The translations under genes and the position numbers were made by a program. From Kitasatospora terrestris (lineage in GTDB: Bacteria; Actinomycetota; Actinomycetes; Streptomycetales; Streptomycetaceae), in assembly GCF_039542905.1 (NCBI RefSeq), contig NZ_BAABIS010000001.1:2852001-2916000 (forward strand): DNA of 64,000 bases, written 5' to 3'. This document shows, piece by piece, positions 9,960 through 19,842 of the stretch. The number at the start of each line of letters is the position of its first letter. Position 1 is the first letter of the stretch. The notes under the pieces are model-generated. The model saw only the letters and a program-made list of their open reading frames with translations. It had not been told where the DNA came from and ran no database searches.

Positions 9960-10898
9960 TCAGTGTCCCCCCGTGGTGGTGGGCGGCGCGGCGGCGGCCG
10001 GTGCCGCCGGGGCGGGCGCGGCGGCCGTCGTGGCGGCGGTGGCGGGCGGCAGGACGGCGTCGCGCGGGTCGGTGCGCGGCGGGACGACGACCACGCCGAC
10101 CAGGTCGAGCCGGGTGAACTGGACGAACGGCTCGACCTGGATGGTCTTGGTGAGCTGGCCGGGGGTGGCCTCGACCTGGACCACCTTGCCGACCGGGACG
10201 CCGGGGACGAACGGGCGGCCGCTGTGCGAGCCGAAGGTGACCAGCCGGTCGCCCTCCTTGACCTGGGCGCGGCCGTTCAGCAGCTGGATCTTCATCGGGC
10301 CGGTGCCCTGGCCGGCCGCGAAGCCGATCTCGTTGTTGCCCTCCAGCCGGACGCCGGCGGTGAAGCCGGGGTCGGAGGCGAGCAGCACGGTGGCGGTGGT
10401 CGGGGCGACCGTGGTGATCCGGCCGACCAGGCCCTGGCCGTTGATGACGGTCATGTCGCGGGTCAGGCCGTCGTCGCTGCCGGCGTCGATGGTGATGGTC
10501 CAGGAGAAGCCCTGGGCCGGGCCGATCGCGATCACCTGGGCGGCCTTGACGGTGTATCCGCCGGCGCCGGCGGTGCGCAGCATCTCGTCGAGCTGCTTGG
10601 TCCGGCCGGTGGCGGCGTCCGAGGAGGCGAGCCGCTGGCGCAGCTCGGCGTTCTCCCTGGTGGCCTGGTCGAGGCGCTGCTGGTGGGTGGAGGCGTCACG
10701 GATGGCCCGGACGTACCCGGCGACCGGGTCGACGGCTCCGGCCGCGCCGCGCTCCACCGGGCCGAGCGCACTGGCCGCGGCCCGGCGGGCGCCGCCGAGC
10801 GGCGAGTCCTCGCCGCCCTTGATGTCGACGGTGATCAGCGCGAAGGCGACGGCGACCAGCAGGATGAGCAGTAGTCGGCTCTCGCGTGTGTCCCTCAC
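9960..10898 (-). CDS. mreC: Cell shape-determining protein MreC
   Basis: A 312-residue bitopic protein: a short basic cytoplasmic N-terminus, a single transmembrane helix (about residues 8-25), a coiled-coil-prone segment (about 60-110, HQQRLDQATRENAELRQRL) and the beta-rich MreC domain with GLVGRITTVAPTTATVLL. It is an extracytoplasmic scaffold linking MreB to PBP2/RodA. The C-terminal 40 residues are an Ala/Pro/Thr-rich tail. It is separated from mreB by 66 nt and from mreD by 2 nt, so the three are one operon. Confidence 0.94.
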   Translation of the reverse strand: MRDTRESRLLLILLVAVAFALITVDIKGGEDSPLGGARRAAASALGPVERGAAGAVDPVAGYVRAIRDASTHQQRLDQATRENAELRQRLASSDAATGRTKQLDEMLRTAGAGGYTVKAAQVIAIGPAQGFSWTITIDAGSDDGLTRDMTVINGQGLVGRITTVAPTTATVLLASDPGFTAGVRLEGNNEIGFAAGQGTGPMKIQLLNGRAQVKEGDRLVTFGSHSGRPFVPGVPVGKVVQVEATPGQLTKTIQVEPFVQFTRLDLVGVVVVPPRTDPRDAVLPPATAATTAAAPAPAAPAAAAPPTTTGGH

Positions 10899-10964
10899 GG
10901 TGCTGGAGCTGCCCCTTCGTACGGTGTGTCTCTGTTCGGTCGGCGTGCTGGAGGCTGTGCCCTG

Positions 10965-12002
<1,038 letters not shown>

Positions 12003-12269
12003 GGGATGTGGAGTGCCTTCCCGAGTTCGGATCAATGGCGGGGAGCGGGCCGGCCGCGCGGGCCCGTGCGGGGGCTGACGGCAGCTGAGCAGCCGCACCG
12101 GGCCCGTGAGTTGGGGTCCATCGTAGCCACGCCGGTCGTCGCGAGCGGCGGGTACGGCATGCTGCCCATTCTCCGTGCGCGGAGCGGCTTCCCGTGGCAT
12201 TGGACGCCGTGTCGGGCAGCCGGGTTCCGTGATTTGACGATTAACGCCCAGATGGCGGGCAGCACCGCG
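12003..12269 (-). other. mreB upstream region
   Basis: About 270 nt between the ndk hairpin and the mreB start codon. No gene is supported. A -10-like TACGAT is readable on the minus strand near 12120, without a clear -35. The decamer CGGGCCCGTG occurs twice (near 12059 and 12102). The long leader suggests one or more regulated promoters for the shape operon, but no operator is recognised. Confidence 0.3.
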
Positions 12270-12300
12270 GGGTGCGGGGCGGCAGCCGCCCCGCACCCCG
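12270..12300 (-). terminator. Terminator of ndk
   Basis: A perfect 14-bp stem GGGGTGCGGGGCGG / CCGCCCCGCACCCC with a 3-nt CAG loop lies 5 nt after the ndk stop codon. Confidence 0.8.
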
Positions 12301-12305
12301 GGTGG

Positions 12306-12719
12306 TCAGGCGTGCGAGGGGAAGAAGATCTTGATCTCGCGCTCGGCCGACTCCGGCGAGTCGGAGGCGTGGATCAGGTTCTCGCGGGTGATCGTCGCGT
12401 AGTCGCCGCGGATGGTGCCGGCCCCGGCCTGCAGCGGGTCGGTGGCACCGGCCAGCGCCCGGATGCCGGGGACGACGTTCTCACCCTCGACGATCAGCGC
12501 GATCGACGGGCCCGAGGTCATGAACTCCAGCAGCGGCTCGTAGAACGGCCGGCCGACGTGCTCGGCGTAGTGCTGCTCCAGCGTCGCGCGGTCGAAGGTC
12601 CGCAGCTCGATCGCGGCGAAGCGCCAGCCGGCCTTGCGCTCGATCCGGCTGATGATCTCGCCGGCCAGACCACGCTGGACGGCGTCGGGCTTGAGCAGGA
12701 CGAGAGTGCGCTGGGACAC
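12306..12719 (-). CDS. ndk: Nucleoside diphosphate kinase
   Basis: A 137-residue cytoplasmic enzyme that transfers the gamma phosphate among nucleoside di- and triphosphates through a phosphohistidine. The start MSQRTLVLLKPDAVQRGLAGEI, the nucleotide-binding segment RGDYA and the active-site motif NLIHASDS (His117) are all intact, and the length is normal for the family. The ATG at 12719 is clear. It sits between mreB and DUF4233/folC, as in the Streptomyces cluster, with its own hairpin downstream. Confidence 0.97.
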   Translation of the reverse strand: MSQRTLVLLKPDAVQRGLAGEIISRIERKAGWRFAAIELRTFDRATLEQHYAEHVGRPFYEPLLEFMTSGPSIALIVEGENVVPGIRALAGATDPLQAGAGTIRGDYATITRENLIHASDSPESAEREIKIFFPSHA

Positions 12720-12809
12720 GGGGCGGCTCCTGGGGATCGGGTCGTGCGTGCGGTGTACCGCAGACCCTACCCCGGGCCCCGGGCCCCGACGTGAACGGCC
12801 CGGGGCAGG

Positions 12810-13163
12810 TCAGGCGGGCTGTGCGGCGGGCGCCGCGGAGGCCTCCCTGGCCGCCTTGATCTCGTCGATCTTCCGGCCGTAGTGCACCGAGCACCACCAC
12901 AGGCCGGTGAAGATCACGCCGAACGCGTACATGGTCGGCAGGACCAGACCACTGGCCAGGATGCCCAGCTGCAGGGCCCAGCCGACCCAGACCGCGCCGG
13001 GCCGGGTGATCACGCCGCAGAGCAGCACGCACAGCAGCATGGCCAGGCCGCTGACCAGCCAGATCGTGCCGGCGCCGACGTCGGTCAGCTTCATCGCGAC
13101 CAGTCCGGCGAACAGGATCAGCAGGGCCTCGCCGATCAGCGTCGAGGAGCACAGGGTCCGCAT
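12810..13163 (-). CDS. DUF4233 domain membrane protein
   Basis: A 117-residue protein with four hydrophobic helices (about residues 8-27, 33-52, 57-77 and 80-98) and a polar Ala-rich C-terminus. The segments ALLILFAGLVAMKLTD and GLWWCSVHYGRKID are typical of the actinobacterial DUF4233 family that follows folC. Function is unknown. It begins 6 nt after the folC stop and is surely in the folC operon; the start ATG at 13163 (MRTLCSSTLIGE) agrees with homologues. Confidence 0.85.
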   Translation of the reverse strand: MRTLCSSTLIGEALLILFAGLVAMKLTDVGAGTIWLVSGLAMLLCVLLCGVITRPGAVWVGWALQLGILASGLVLPTMYAFGVIFTGLWWCSVHYGRKIDEIKAAREASAAPAAQPA

Positions 13164-13169
13164 CGGCGG

Positions 13170-14567
13170 CTACTTCCTTCCGAACAGCAGGCGCGCCTCG
13201 CCCACCGTGATGACCGAACCGGTGACCAGCACGCCCGCGCCGCCCAGGTCCTCCTCCTCGGCCAGGGTGATCGCCGCCTCGATGGCGTCGTCCAGTCGGG
13301 GCTCGACCTGCACGCGATCCTCACCGAAGATCTCCACCGCGAGCGCGGCGAGCCGGTCGACCGGCATCGCGCGGTGGGTGGAGTTCTGGGTGACGACCAC
13401 CTCGGCCAGCACCGGTTCGTACGCCTCCAGCAGGCCGGAGACGTCCTTGTCGCCGCTGGTGGCGATCACGCCGACCAGCTTGGTGAAGCCGAAGGCCTCG
13501 CCGAGCGCGGAGACCGCGGCCTCGGCGCCGTGCGGGTTGTGCGCGGCGTCCAGGATCACGGTGGGGCTGCGGCGGACCACCTCCAGGCGGCCCGGGGAGG
13601 AGACGCCGGAGAACGCCGCCCGGACCTTCTCCTCGTCCAGCGCGCCGCCGGACGCGCCGCCGACGCCGAAGAACGCCTCCACGGCGGCCAGCGCGAGCGC
13701 CGCGTTGTGCGCCTGGTAGGCGCCGTGCAGCGGGATGAAGACGTCCTCGTACTCGTGGCCGCCGAGGCCGCGCAGGGTGACCACCTGGCCGCCGACCGCG
13801 ACCTCCCGGCGGATCACGCCGAACTCCATGCCCTCGCGGGCCACCGTGGCGTCCACCTCGACCGCGCGGCGCAGGACGGACTCGGCGGCGTCCAGCGGCT
13901 GCTGGGCGACCACGGCGAGCGCGCCGGGCTTGATGATGCCGGCCTTCTCCTTGCCGATCTTGCCGGTGGTGTCGCCGAGCCGGTCGGTGTGGTCCAGGCC
14001 GATCGGGGTGATCACCGAGACGACGGCGTCGATCACGTTGGTGGCGTCCCAGGTGCCGCCCATGCCGACCTCGACCACGGCGACGTCCACCGGGGCGTCG
14101 GCGAAGCAGGCGTACGCCATGCCGGTCAGCACCTCGAAGAAGGAGAGCGCGATCGGCTGGGTGTCGTCGACCATCCGCACGTAGGGCTCGATGTCGCGGA
14201 AGGTCTCGACGAACTTCTCCACGTCGATCGGCGCGCCGTCCAGGCTGATCCGCTCGGTGACCGACTCCACGTGCGGGCTGGTGTACCGGCCGGTGCGCAG
14301 CTCGAAGGAGCCGAGCAGGCGCTCGATCATGCGGGCGGTGGAGGTCTTGCCGTTGGTGCCCGTGATGTGGATGGACGGGTACGAGCGCTGGGGTTGGCCG
14401 AGGATGTCCATCAGCGCCGCGATGCGGTCGAGCGAGGGCTCGATCTTGTTCTCGGGCCAGCGCTTGGACAGCTCCAGCTCGACGGCGCGCAGCTCGGCGT
14501 CGACGCCGTCGGCGGCCTCGCCGCCGGGTCGGATGGTGTACGGGTTCTGCCCGGCCTTCTCGGTCAC
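13170..14567 (-). CDS. folC: Bifunctional dihydrofolate synthase / folylpolyglutamate synthase
   Basis: A 465-residue Mur-ligase-fold enzyme that adds glutamate to dihydropteroate and then to reduced folates. The P-loop ITGTNGKTS (residues 68-76) and the central Mur-ligase segment VAVVEVGMGGTWDATNVI are intact, as are the magnesium/ATP segment LGDTTGKIGKEKAGIIKPG and DAAHNPHG of the C-terminal domain. The GTG start at 14567 has a G-rich Shine-Dalgarno. It leads folC-DUF4233; the next gene on the other side is the divergent glycosyltransferase. Confidence 0.95.
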   Translation of the reverse strand: MTEKAGQNPYTIRPGGEAADGVDAELRAVELELSKRWPENKIEPSLDRIAALMDILGQPQRSYPSIHITGTNGKTSTARMIERLLGSFELRTGRYTSPHVESVTERISLDGAPIDVEKFVETFRDIEPYVRMVDDTQPIALSFFEVLTGMAYACFADAPVDVAVVEVGMGGTWDATNVIDAVVSVITPIGLDHTDRLGDTTGKIGKEKAGIIKPGALAVVAQQPLDAAESVLRRAVEVDATVAREGMEFGVIRREVAVGGQVVTLRGLGGHEYEDVFIPLHGAYQAHNAALALAAVEAFFGVGGASGGALDEEKVRAAFSGVSSPGRLEVVRRSPTVILDAAHNPHGAEAAVSALGEAFGFTKLVGVIATSGDKDVSGLLEAYEPVLAEVVVTQNSTHRAMPVDRLAALAVEIFGEDRVQVEPRLDDAIEAAITLAEEEDLGGAGVLVTGSVITVGEARLLFGRK

Positions 14568-14730
14568 CCCCCAAGTCTAGGACTCGCGCAGGGGCGCCCT
14601 TCGCACTCCCGGTCCGGTGACCGCCATCACCTCACCAAGAATTGGCAAAGTCGATCGTTTACCATCGAAATGATGGCGCATTGCGGCGCTCACCCTTCAG
14701 TTTGAAGAAGCATGCCGATTGGGGCCTTCG
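14568..14730. promoter_or_regulatory. Divergent folC / glycosyltransferase promoter region
   Basis: This 163-nt interval contains the most AT-rich stretch nearby (14630-14700). On the plus strand TTGGCA (14642-14647) with a 17-nt spacer and TCGAAA (14665-14670) makes a weak promoter candidate. CCATC-GAAAT-GATGG (14662-14676) is a small inverted repeat overlapping that -10. No known operator is recognised. Confidence 0.35.
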
Positions 14731-16143
14731 ATGGATCAGTTATTCACCACCCACCGGGAGGCGGTCCTGGCGACCGCCCACCTGCTGTCGCTGGCCCTGC
14801 TGGTCTACATGCTCCTGGTCTTCGGCCGCTTCCTGCTCTACTGGAGCGGATCCGCCCGCGCCCACCGCGCCAACCGGCCCGCCGCGCCGGGCGACGCCGA
14901 CGCCTTCCAGTGGCACCTGGTGATCCCCTGCCGCGACGAGGAGACGGTGATCACCGCCACCCTCGCCGCGCTCCGCGCGAGCTGCCCGCAGGCCCACCTG
15001 TGGGTGGTCGACGACCACAGCGAGGACCGCACCGGCGAGCTCGTGCTGGCCGCCGCCGCTCAGGACCCGCGGATCCACCTGGTCGAGCGCCGCCGTCCGG
15101 ACGCCCGGATCGGCAAGGGCGCCGCCCTCAACGCCGCCTACCGCGCGATCTCCGCCCTGCTCCCCGCCGACGCCGACCACGAGCGCGTGGTGCTCGGCGT
15201 GGTCGACGCCGACGGCCGCCTGGAGCCCGGCACCCTCCCCCAGGTCGCCAACGACCGGGCGATGGGCCGCCCCGACACCGGCGCCGTCCAGATCGGCGTC
15301 ATGATGCGCAACGCCGGCGAGCGGCGCCCGCTGCCCGAACGCGGCCGGCTCGCCAACGCCGCCGCCCGCACCCTGGTCCGGATGCAGGACATCGAGTTCC
15401 AGGCCGCCAACGCCGGCATGCAGCTGCTGCGCCGCCGCACCGGCTCGGTCGGCCTCGGCGGGAACGGCCAGTTCGTCCGGCTCGCCGCCCTGGACGAGCT
15501 CGCCGACGGCGGCGGCAGGCCCTGGCCCGAGCGGGCCCTGCTGGAGGACTACGAGTCCGGGCTCGAACTGCGGCTGGCCGGCTACCGGCTCACCCACGTG
15601 CACGAGGTCCGGGTCTCCCAGGAGGGCCTGGTCTCCGGTCGGCGCTTCCTCACCCAGCGCACCCGCTGGGCCCAGGGCAACCTGCAGTGCCTGCGGTACA
15701 CCGGCCGGGTGCTGCGCTCCCGCGAGTACGGCTGGTCCGGCAAGGCCGAGGTGCTCTACACCTTCCTCCAGCCGCTGGCCGCCGTCGCCCTGGTGGTGCT
15801 CACCCCGCTGTCGGTCGGCATCACCCTGGCGACCCGGTTCTTCTTCGCCGACGACGCCGCCGCCTTCGCGTCCCGGTTCGGCCCGCTGATGGTCGCCGCC
15901 TTCGTGCTCGCCGCGCTGCCGCTGGTGTTCTGGGGCACCTCCTACCGCCGCCACCACCACCCGGACCGCTCCCGGCTGACCGGCCTGCTCTGGGGCGCCG
16001 GCCTCTGGCTGTACACGTACCACGTCTTCCTGGTCGGCGTCCGTGCCGCCGTCCGGATCCTGCTCGGCCGCAACGGCTGGGCCAAGACCCGGCGCAACGC
16101 CGAGTCCACCGCCGCCGGCGCCCCCACCGCGCTCGAAGCCTGA
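14731..16143 (+). CDS. Processive-type family 2 glycosyltransferase, membrane-bound
   Basis: A 470-residue inner-membrane glycosyltransferase of the cellulose/chitin/PNAG-synthase type. One N-terminal helix (about residues 16-37) precedes the GT-A domain with VVDDHS (92-97), the DxD-like VVDADG (158-162), the catalytic LLEDYE (Asp273) and Q309-R-T-R-W, the Q(Q/R)xRW signature of processive enzymes. Three further helices follow (about 340-430). The ATG at 14731 is chosen because GGGG lies 6 nt upstream; the open frame reaches a TTG at 14719. Next comes a UDP-GlcNAc 2-epimerase 18 nt downstream, so an N-acetylhexosamine polymer is the likely product; the exact sugar is not readable from sequence. 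Confidence 0.82.
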   Translation: MDQLFTTHREAVLATAHLLSLALLVYMLLVFGRFLLYWSGSARAHRANRPAAPGDADAFQWHLVIPCRDEETVITATLAALRASCPQAHLWVVDDHSEDRTGELVLAAAAQDPRIHLVERRRPDARIGKGAALNAAYRAISALLPADADHERVVLGVVDADGRLEPGTLPQVANDRAMGRPDTGAVQIGVMMRNAGERRPLPERGRLANAAARTLVRMQDIEFQAANAGMQLLRRRTGSVGLGGNGQFVRLAALDELADGGGRPWPERALLEDYESGLELRLAGYRLTHVHEVRVSQEGLVSGRRFLTQRTRWAQGNLQCLRYTGRVLRSREYGWSGKAEVLYTFLQPLAAVALVVLTPLSVGITLATRFFFADDAAAFASRFGPLMVAAFVLAALPLVFWGTSYRRHHHPDRSRLTGLLWGAGLWLYTYHVFLVGVRAAVRILLGRNGWAKTRRNAESTAAGAPTALEA

Positions 16144-16161
16144 CCGGAAGGAGTCACCGAC

Positions 16162-17295
16162 ATGACCGCCCACCACCTGCGCCCGCAGAGCGTCGCCGTG
16201 GTCCTCGGCACCAGGCCGGAACTGGTCAAGCTCGCGCCGCTGATCCACGAACTCGGCCCCGCCGCCCGCCTGGTCCACACCGGGCAGCACTGGGACGAGG
16301 CGATGTCCGGCCGCTTCCTGCGCGAACTCGACCTCCCCGAGCCCGAACTGCTCACCGGCGTCGGCGGCCGCCCGCGGGCCGGCCAGATCGCCGCCTCGCT
16401 CGGCCAGCTCGACACCGCCTTCGACACCGACCGCCCGACCGCCGTCATCGTCCAGGGCGACACCAACGCCACCCTGGCCGGCGCCCTCGCCGCCAACGCC
16501 CGCGGCATCCCGCTGGTGCACGTCGAGGCCGGGCTGCGCAGCCACGACCGCGCCATGCCCGAGGAGCACAACCGGGTCATGGTCGACCACATCGCCGACC
16601 TGCTGTGCGCCGCCACCCCCGCCAACGCGGCCAACCTGCGCGCCGAGCGCATCCCCGACCGGCGGATCAGCGTCACCGGCAACACCGTCGTCGAGGTCGT
16701 CCGCCGCCAACTCCCCTCCGCGCGAAGGCGCCACGCCCTGCTGAGCCGGTACGCGCTCACCCCCGACCGGTACGTGCTGGCCACCGTCCACCGCCCGGAG
16801 AACACCGACACCGCGGACGCGCTCGGCGCCGTCCTCGGCGAACTCGACCGGATCGCCCGGGCCGGCACCGCCGTCCTGCTCCCGCTCCACCCGCGAACCC
16901 GGGCCGCCGTCGAGCGGTACGCCCTCACCGCGCTGCTGGAGCGGCTGCAGGTGGTCGAACCGCTCGGGTACGCCGACTTCCTCGGACTGGCCCGGCACGC
17001 CGCGCTGCTGGTCTCCGACTCCGGCGGCGTCCAGGAGGAGTGCACCGTGCTCGGCCGCCCGCTGCTGGTGGTCCGCCGCTCCACCGAACGGCCCGAGGCC
17101 GTGGACGCCGGCTTCGCCGCCCTGGTCTCCCCCGGGCCCGAACTCGGCCTGCTCGCCGCCGACTGGCTCGCCGACCGCGACGCCCGGCTCGCCCGGCTCG
17201 CCGCCACGCCGAGCCCGTACGGCGACGGCCACGCCTCCGAACGGATCGCCCGGCTGACCGCCGCGCTCGCGGTCCCGGAACTCGCCGCCGCCTGA
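16162..17295 (+). CDS. wecB: Non-hydrolysing UDP-N-acetylglucosamine 2-epimerase
   Basis: A 377-residue GT-B-fold enzyme that interconverts UDP-GlcNAc and UDP-ManNAc. Signatures present: LGTRPELVKLAPLI at the N-terminus, VQGDTNAT, HVEAGLRSHDRAMPEEHNRVMVDHIAD (catalytic His/Glu region), VTGNTVVEVV and SDSGGVQEECTVLG in the C-terminal UDP-binding domain. A strong GGAAGGAG lies ahead of ATG 16162. It is cotranscribed with the upstream family 2 glycosyltransferase and probably supplies its donor or tunes the UDP-GlcNAc/UDP-ManNAc pool. No dehydrogenase or other teichuronic-acid gene is nearby. Confidence 0.9.
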   Translation: MTAHHLRPQSVAVVLGTRPELVKLAPLIHELGPAARLVHTGQHWDEAMSGRFLRELDLPEPELLTGVGGRPRAGQIAASLGQLDTAFDTDRPTAVIVQGDTNATLAGALAANARGIPLVHVEAGLRSHDRAMPEEHNRVMVDHIADLLCAATPANAANLRAERIPDRRISVTGNTVVEVVRRQLPSARRRHALLSRYALTPDRYVLATVHRPENTDTADALGAVLGELDRIARAGTAVLLPLHPRTRAAVERYALTALLERLQVVEPLGYADFLGLARHAALLVSDSGGVQEECTVLGRPLLVVRRSTERPEAVDAGFAALVSPGPELGLLAADWLADRDARLARLAATPSPYGDGHASERIARLTAALAVPELAAA

Positions 17296-17326
17296 CACTG
17301 GGGCAACTCGCCCCCTTGACACCGCA

Positions 17327-17342
17327 ATTGGTCTACTCCACC
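17327..17342. promoter_or_regulatory. DasR-responsive element-like site (chitinase promoter)
   Basis: ATTGGTCTACTCCACC matches the recalled dre consensus ACTGGTCTAGACCACT at 12 of 16 positions. It lies 59 nt upstream of the chitinase ATG, immediately downstream of a perfect TTGACA (17316-17321), so bound DasR would overlap the promoter. DasR is the GntR-family repressor of chitin/GlcNAc genes and is released by GlcN-6-P. Confidence 0.65.
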
Positions 17343-17400
17343 GTGTGACACACTCCCTGCACCGCACTCCCCATCCCCCACTCCCCCACATGGAGATGGC

Positions 17401-18927
17401 ATGCGTGCACCACACCGCCACACCGCCAGAGCGCCACTCGCCGCCCTGGTCGCCACCGTGCTGGCCCTGGTCGGCCTGCTGCTGGCCGGCCAGTCCGGCA
17501 CCGCGGCCGCCGCCGACGTGGACGTCGTCCGCAACGGCGACTTCGCCTCCGGCAACCACATCGCGCCGTGGTCCTGCCCGACCGGGGTCGCCCCGGTCAA
17601 CAGCACCGCGACCGGCTGGGACCTCCAGGGCACCCCGGCCGGCTCGGACTACGCCCAGTGCAGCCAACAGGTCACCGTGAAGCCGTCCTCGACCTACAGG
17701 CTGACCGCCCAGGTCCAGGGCTCCTACGTGTTCCTCGGCGCCACCGGCACCGGCGGCACCGACCCGTCCACCTGGACCTCCTCCACCACCTGGACCACGC
17801 TCACCACCACCTTCACCACCGGACCGTCCACCACCTCGGTCTCGGTGTGGTTCCACGGCTGGTACGGACAGAGCGCCTACCTGGTCGACCGGGTCTCCAT
17901 GGTCGGCCCGGGCGACGCCTCGCCCAGCCCCTCCGGTTCCAGTACCTCGGTCAGCCCGACCCCGAGCAGCTCCACCTCGCCGTCGCCGTCCACCTCCACC
18001 TCGCCGTCGCCCTCCTCCAGCACCAGCCAGCCGCCCAACAAGCACCGGCTGACCGGCTACTGGCAGAACTTCGACAACGGCGCCACCGTGCAGCGGATCA
18101 GCGACGTCCCCGCCGCGTACGACATCATCGCCGTGTCCTTCGCCGACGCCACCGCCACCCAGGGCGGCATCAGCTTCACCCTGGACAGCACCCTCTCCAG
18201 CCGGCTCGGCGGCTACACCGAGGCCCAGTTCAAGGCGGACATCGCCGCCAAGCGGGCAGCCGGCAAGAAAGTGGTCGTCTCCGTCGGCGGCCAGAACGGC
18301 ACCGTCTCCGTCTCCAACTCCACCGCCGCCACCACCTTCGCCACCACCGCCTACTCGGTGATCCAGCAGTACGGCTTCGACGGCGTCGACATCGACCTGG
18401 AGAACGGCGTCAACGCCACCTACATGGGGCAGGCGCTGCACTCGCTGGCGTCGAAGGTCGGGAGCGGGTTCGTGCTCACCATGGCGCCGCAGACGATCGA
18501 CATGCAGTCGACCGGGAACGAGTACTTCAAGCTGGCGCTGAACACCAAGGACATCCTGACCATCGTCAACATGCAGTACTACAACAGCGGCACGATGCTC
18601 GGCTGTGACGGCGGGGTGTACGCGCAGGGCACCGTCAACTTCCTGACCGCGCTCGCCTGCATCCAGCTCAAGGGCGGCCTCGCACCGAGCCAGGTCGGCC
18701 TGGGCGTGCCCGCCTCCACCAGCGCGGCCGGCGGCGGCTACGTCAGCCCGGCGACGGTCAACGCCGCCCTCGACTGCCTCGCCGGCGGCACCAACTGCGG
18801 CACCTTCAAGCCCGACACCAAGTGGCCCGGCATCGGCGGAGCGATGACCTGGTCCACCAACTGGGACGCGAAGGCCGGCAACGGCATCGCCAACACCGTC
18901 GGCTCCCACCTGCACGCCATGCCGTAA
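17401..18927 (+). CDS. Secreted GH18 chitinase with N-terminal carbohydrate-binding module
   Basis: A 508-residue exported chitinase. The signal peptide (about residues 1-38, ending AAAADVD) is followed by a beta-rich carbohydrate-binding-like domain (about 39-175, NGDFASG...APWSC, CBM4/16-like), a Ser/Pro/Thr linker (about 178-215) and a GH18 catalytic barrel. The catalytic motif is F-D327-G-V-D-I-D-L-E334 with Glu334 as acid/base. Chitin oligomers released would be taken up by NgcEFG-type transport, encoded at 40-44 kb. ATG 17401 has GGAG 5 nt upstream. It has its own dre-like operator and probably its own promoter despite following the epimerase. Confidence 0.93.
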   Translation: MRAPHRHTARAPLAALVATVLALVGLLLAGQSGTAAAADVDVVRNGDFASGNHIAPWSCPTGVAPVNSTATGWDLQGTPAGSDYAQCSQQVTVKPSSTYRLTAQVQGSYVFLGATGTGGTDPSTWTSSTTWTTLTTTFTTGPSTTSVSVWFHGWYGQSAYLVDRVSMVGPGDASPSPSGSSTSVSPTPSSSTSPSPSTSTSPSPSSSTSQPPNKHRLTGYWQNFDNGATVQRISDVPAAYDIIAVSFADATATQGGISFTLDSTLSSRLGGYTEAQFKADIAAKRAAGKKVVVSVGGQNGTVSVSNSTAATTFATTAYSVIQQYGFDGVDIDLENGVNATYMGQALHSLASKVGSGFVLTMAPQTIDMQSTGNEYFKLALNTKDILTIVNMQYYNSGTMLGCDGGVYAQGTVNFLTALACIQLKGGLAPSQVGLGVPASTSAAGGGYVSPATVNAALDCLAGGTNCGTFKPDTKWPGIGGAMTWSTNWDAKAGNGIANTVGSHLHAMP

Positions 18928-18936
18928 GCGCTTCGC

Positions 18937-18960
18937 CGGGGGCGCGGCCGGCCGCCCCCG
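18937..18960 (+). terminator. Hairpin after the chitinase gene
   Basis: The inverted repeat GGGGGCG / CGCCCCC surrounds a GC-rich, self-complementary loop (CGGCCGGC), 10 nt after the stop. It probably serves both the chitinase and the convergent gene at 19005. Confidence 0.55.
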
Positions 18961-19004
18961 TCACGGGGCCGATCCGGTGGTCGGCCCCGCAGGCCCCCGA
19001 GCCC

Positions 19005-19529
19005 CTAGCTCCGTCGGGCCTCGGGGACCTGGATCAGCCGGCCGTGGTGGCGGCGGCGGAGCTCCGCCGCGATCTCCTCCGCCTCGCCGTCCGGGAGGAG
19101 CGGCAGCATCATCGCCACCGCCTGCAGCAGCCCGCCCAGCAGGTACGTGGTGTCGGGCGTCGCCGCCACCAGGTTCCGCACGCCGTCGACGTCCCCCGCC
19201 CCGACCGCCTCCAGCAGCCGCGCGGCCCCGGCCATCTCCTCGTCGACCGCGACCGCCGCCGTGTCGGCCGGCGCGCGCCGGGCGAGCGCACGCAGCACCC
19301 GGTCGGCGACCTCCGGGGCGTAGGCCTTGCGGACGGCCTCGGCGGCGATCCACACCAGGAGCGTCGTCACCTCGCGTTCCGCGTGCTCGGCGAGGAGCAG
19401 GTCGAGCTCCTCGTCGAAGGCGAGCTGGTTGCCGTGCCGGAATGCCAGCAGCAGCGTCGCCGCCCGGGCCTTGGCCTCGTGAACCGCCTCGGCCGGCAGC
19501 TCCTCGGCCAACTCCCTGGTCACCGCCAT
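19005..19529 (-). CDS. Conserved hypothetical helical protein
   Basis: A 174-residue acidic, Ala/Leu/Glu-rich protein predicted to be almost entirely alpha-helical (e.g. ELAEELPAEAVHEAKARAATLLLAFRH). No signal peptide or transmembrane segment is seen, and no catalytic motif is recognised. The ATG at 19529 (MAVTRELAEE) is chosen because GGGAGG lies 6 nt upstream; the reading frame continues open far upstream into non-coding-like sequence. It is monocistronic and convergent with the chitinase. Function unknown. Confidence 0.65.
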   Translation of the reverse strand: MAVTRELAEELPAEAVHEAKARAATLLLAFRHGNQLAFDEELDLLLAEHAEREVTTLLVWIAAEAVRKAYAPEVADRVLRALARRAPADTAAVAVDEEMAGAARLLEAVGAGDVDGVRNLVAATPDTTYLLGGLLQAVAMMLPLLPDGEAEEIAAELRRRHHGRLIQVPEARRS

Positions 19530-19791
19530 GCCGTGCCTCCCGTCAAGTCGTGCCGCTCGAATGGGAACTTCCGCCCACCGTACACAGGCGAACTGCGAAC
19601 CCGGTGTTGCGCGCGCACGCCGCCGTGGAAATGAATTCGATAAACCGGTGATCCGCACCGCGCTATTGGCTGCCCGCCCGCCCCACCTCCCCACATGGCG
19701 TCCTTTGTACACGTCTACGGGCACCGGGAATGCGCCGAACGAGGGACGCCGGAATTCCCCGGCGCAATTCTTTACGCCCGGGAACGGCGAA

Positions 19792-19824
19792 GGGCCGCCG
19801 CCCCGTTGCACGGGACGGCGGCCC
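19792..19824 (-). terminator. Terminator of valS
   Basis: The 9-bp arms GGGCCGCCG / CGGCGGCCC enclose an inner CCCGT-TGC-ACGGG stem, 18 nt past the valS stop. The interval 19530-19791 upstream of it shows no gene; it is AT-richer and must contain the promoter of the hypothetical gene at 19005. Confidence 0.7.
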
Positions 19825-19842
19825 TGGCGAACCGCTGTCGGA

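Noticed and set aside
14740..18915. 1391-codon minus-strand open frame across the glycosyltransferase, epimerase and chitinase
   Set aside because: All three plus-strand genes have full motif sets; the long minus frame is a by-product of GC3 bias.
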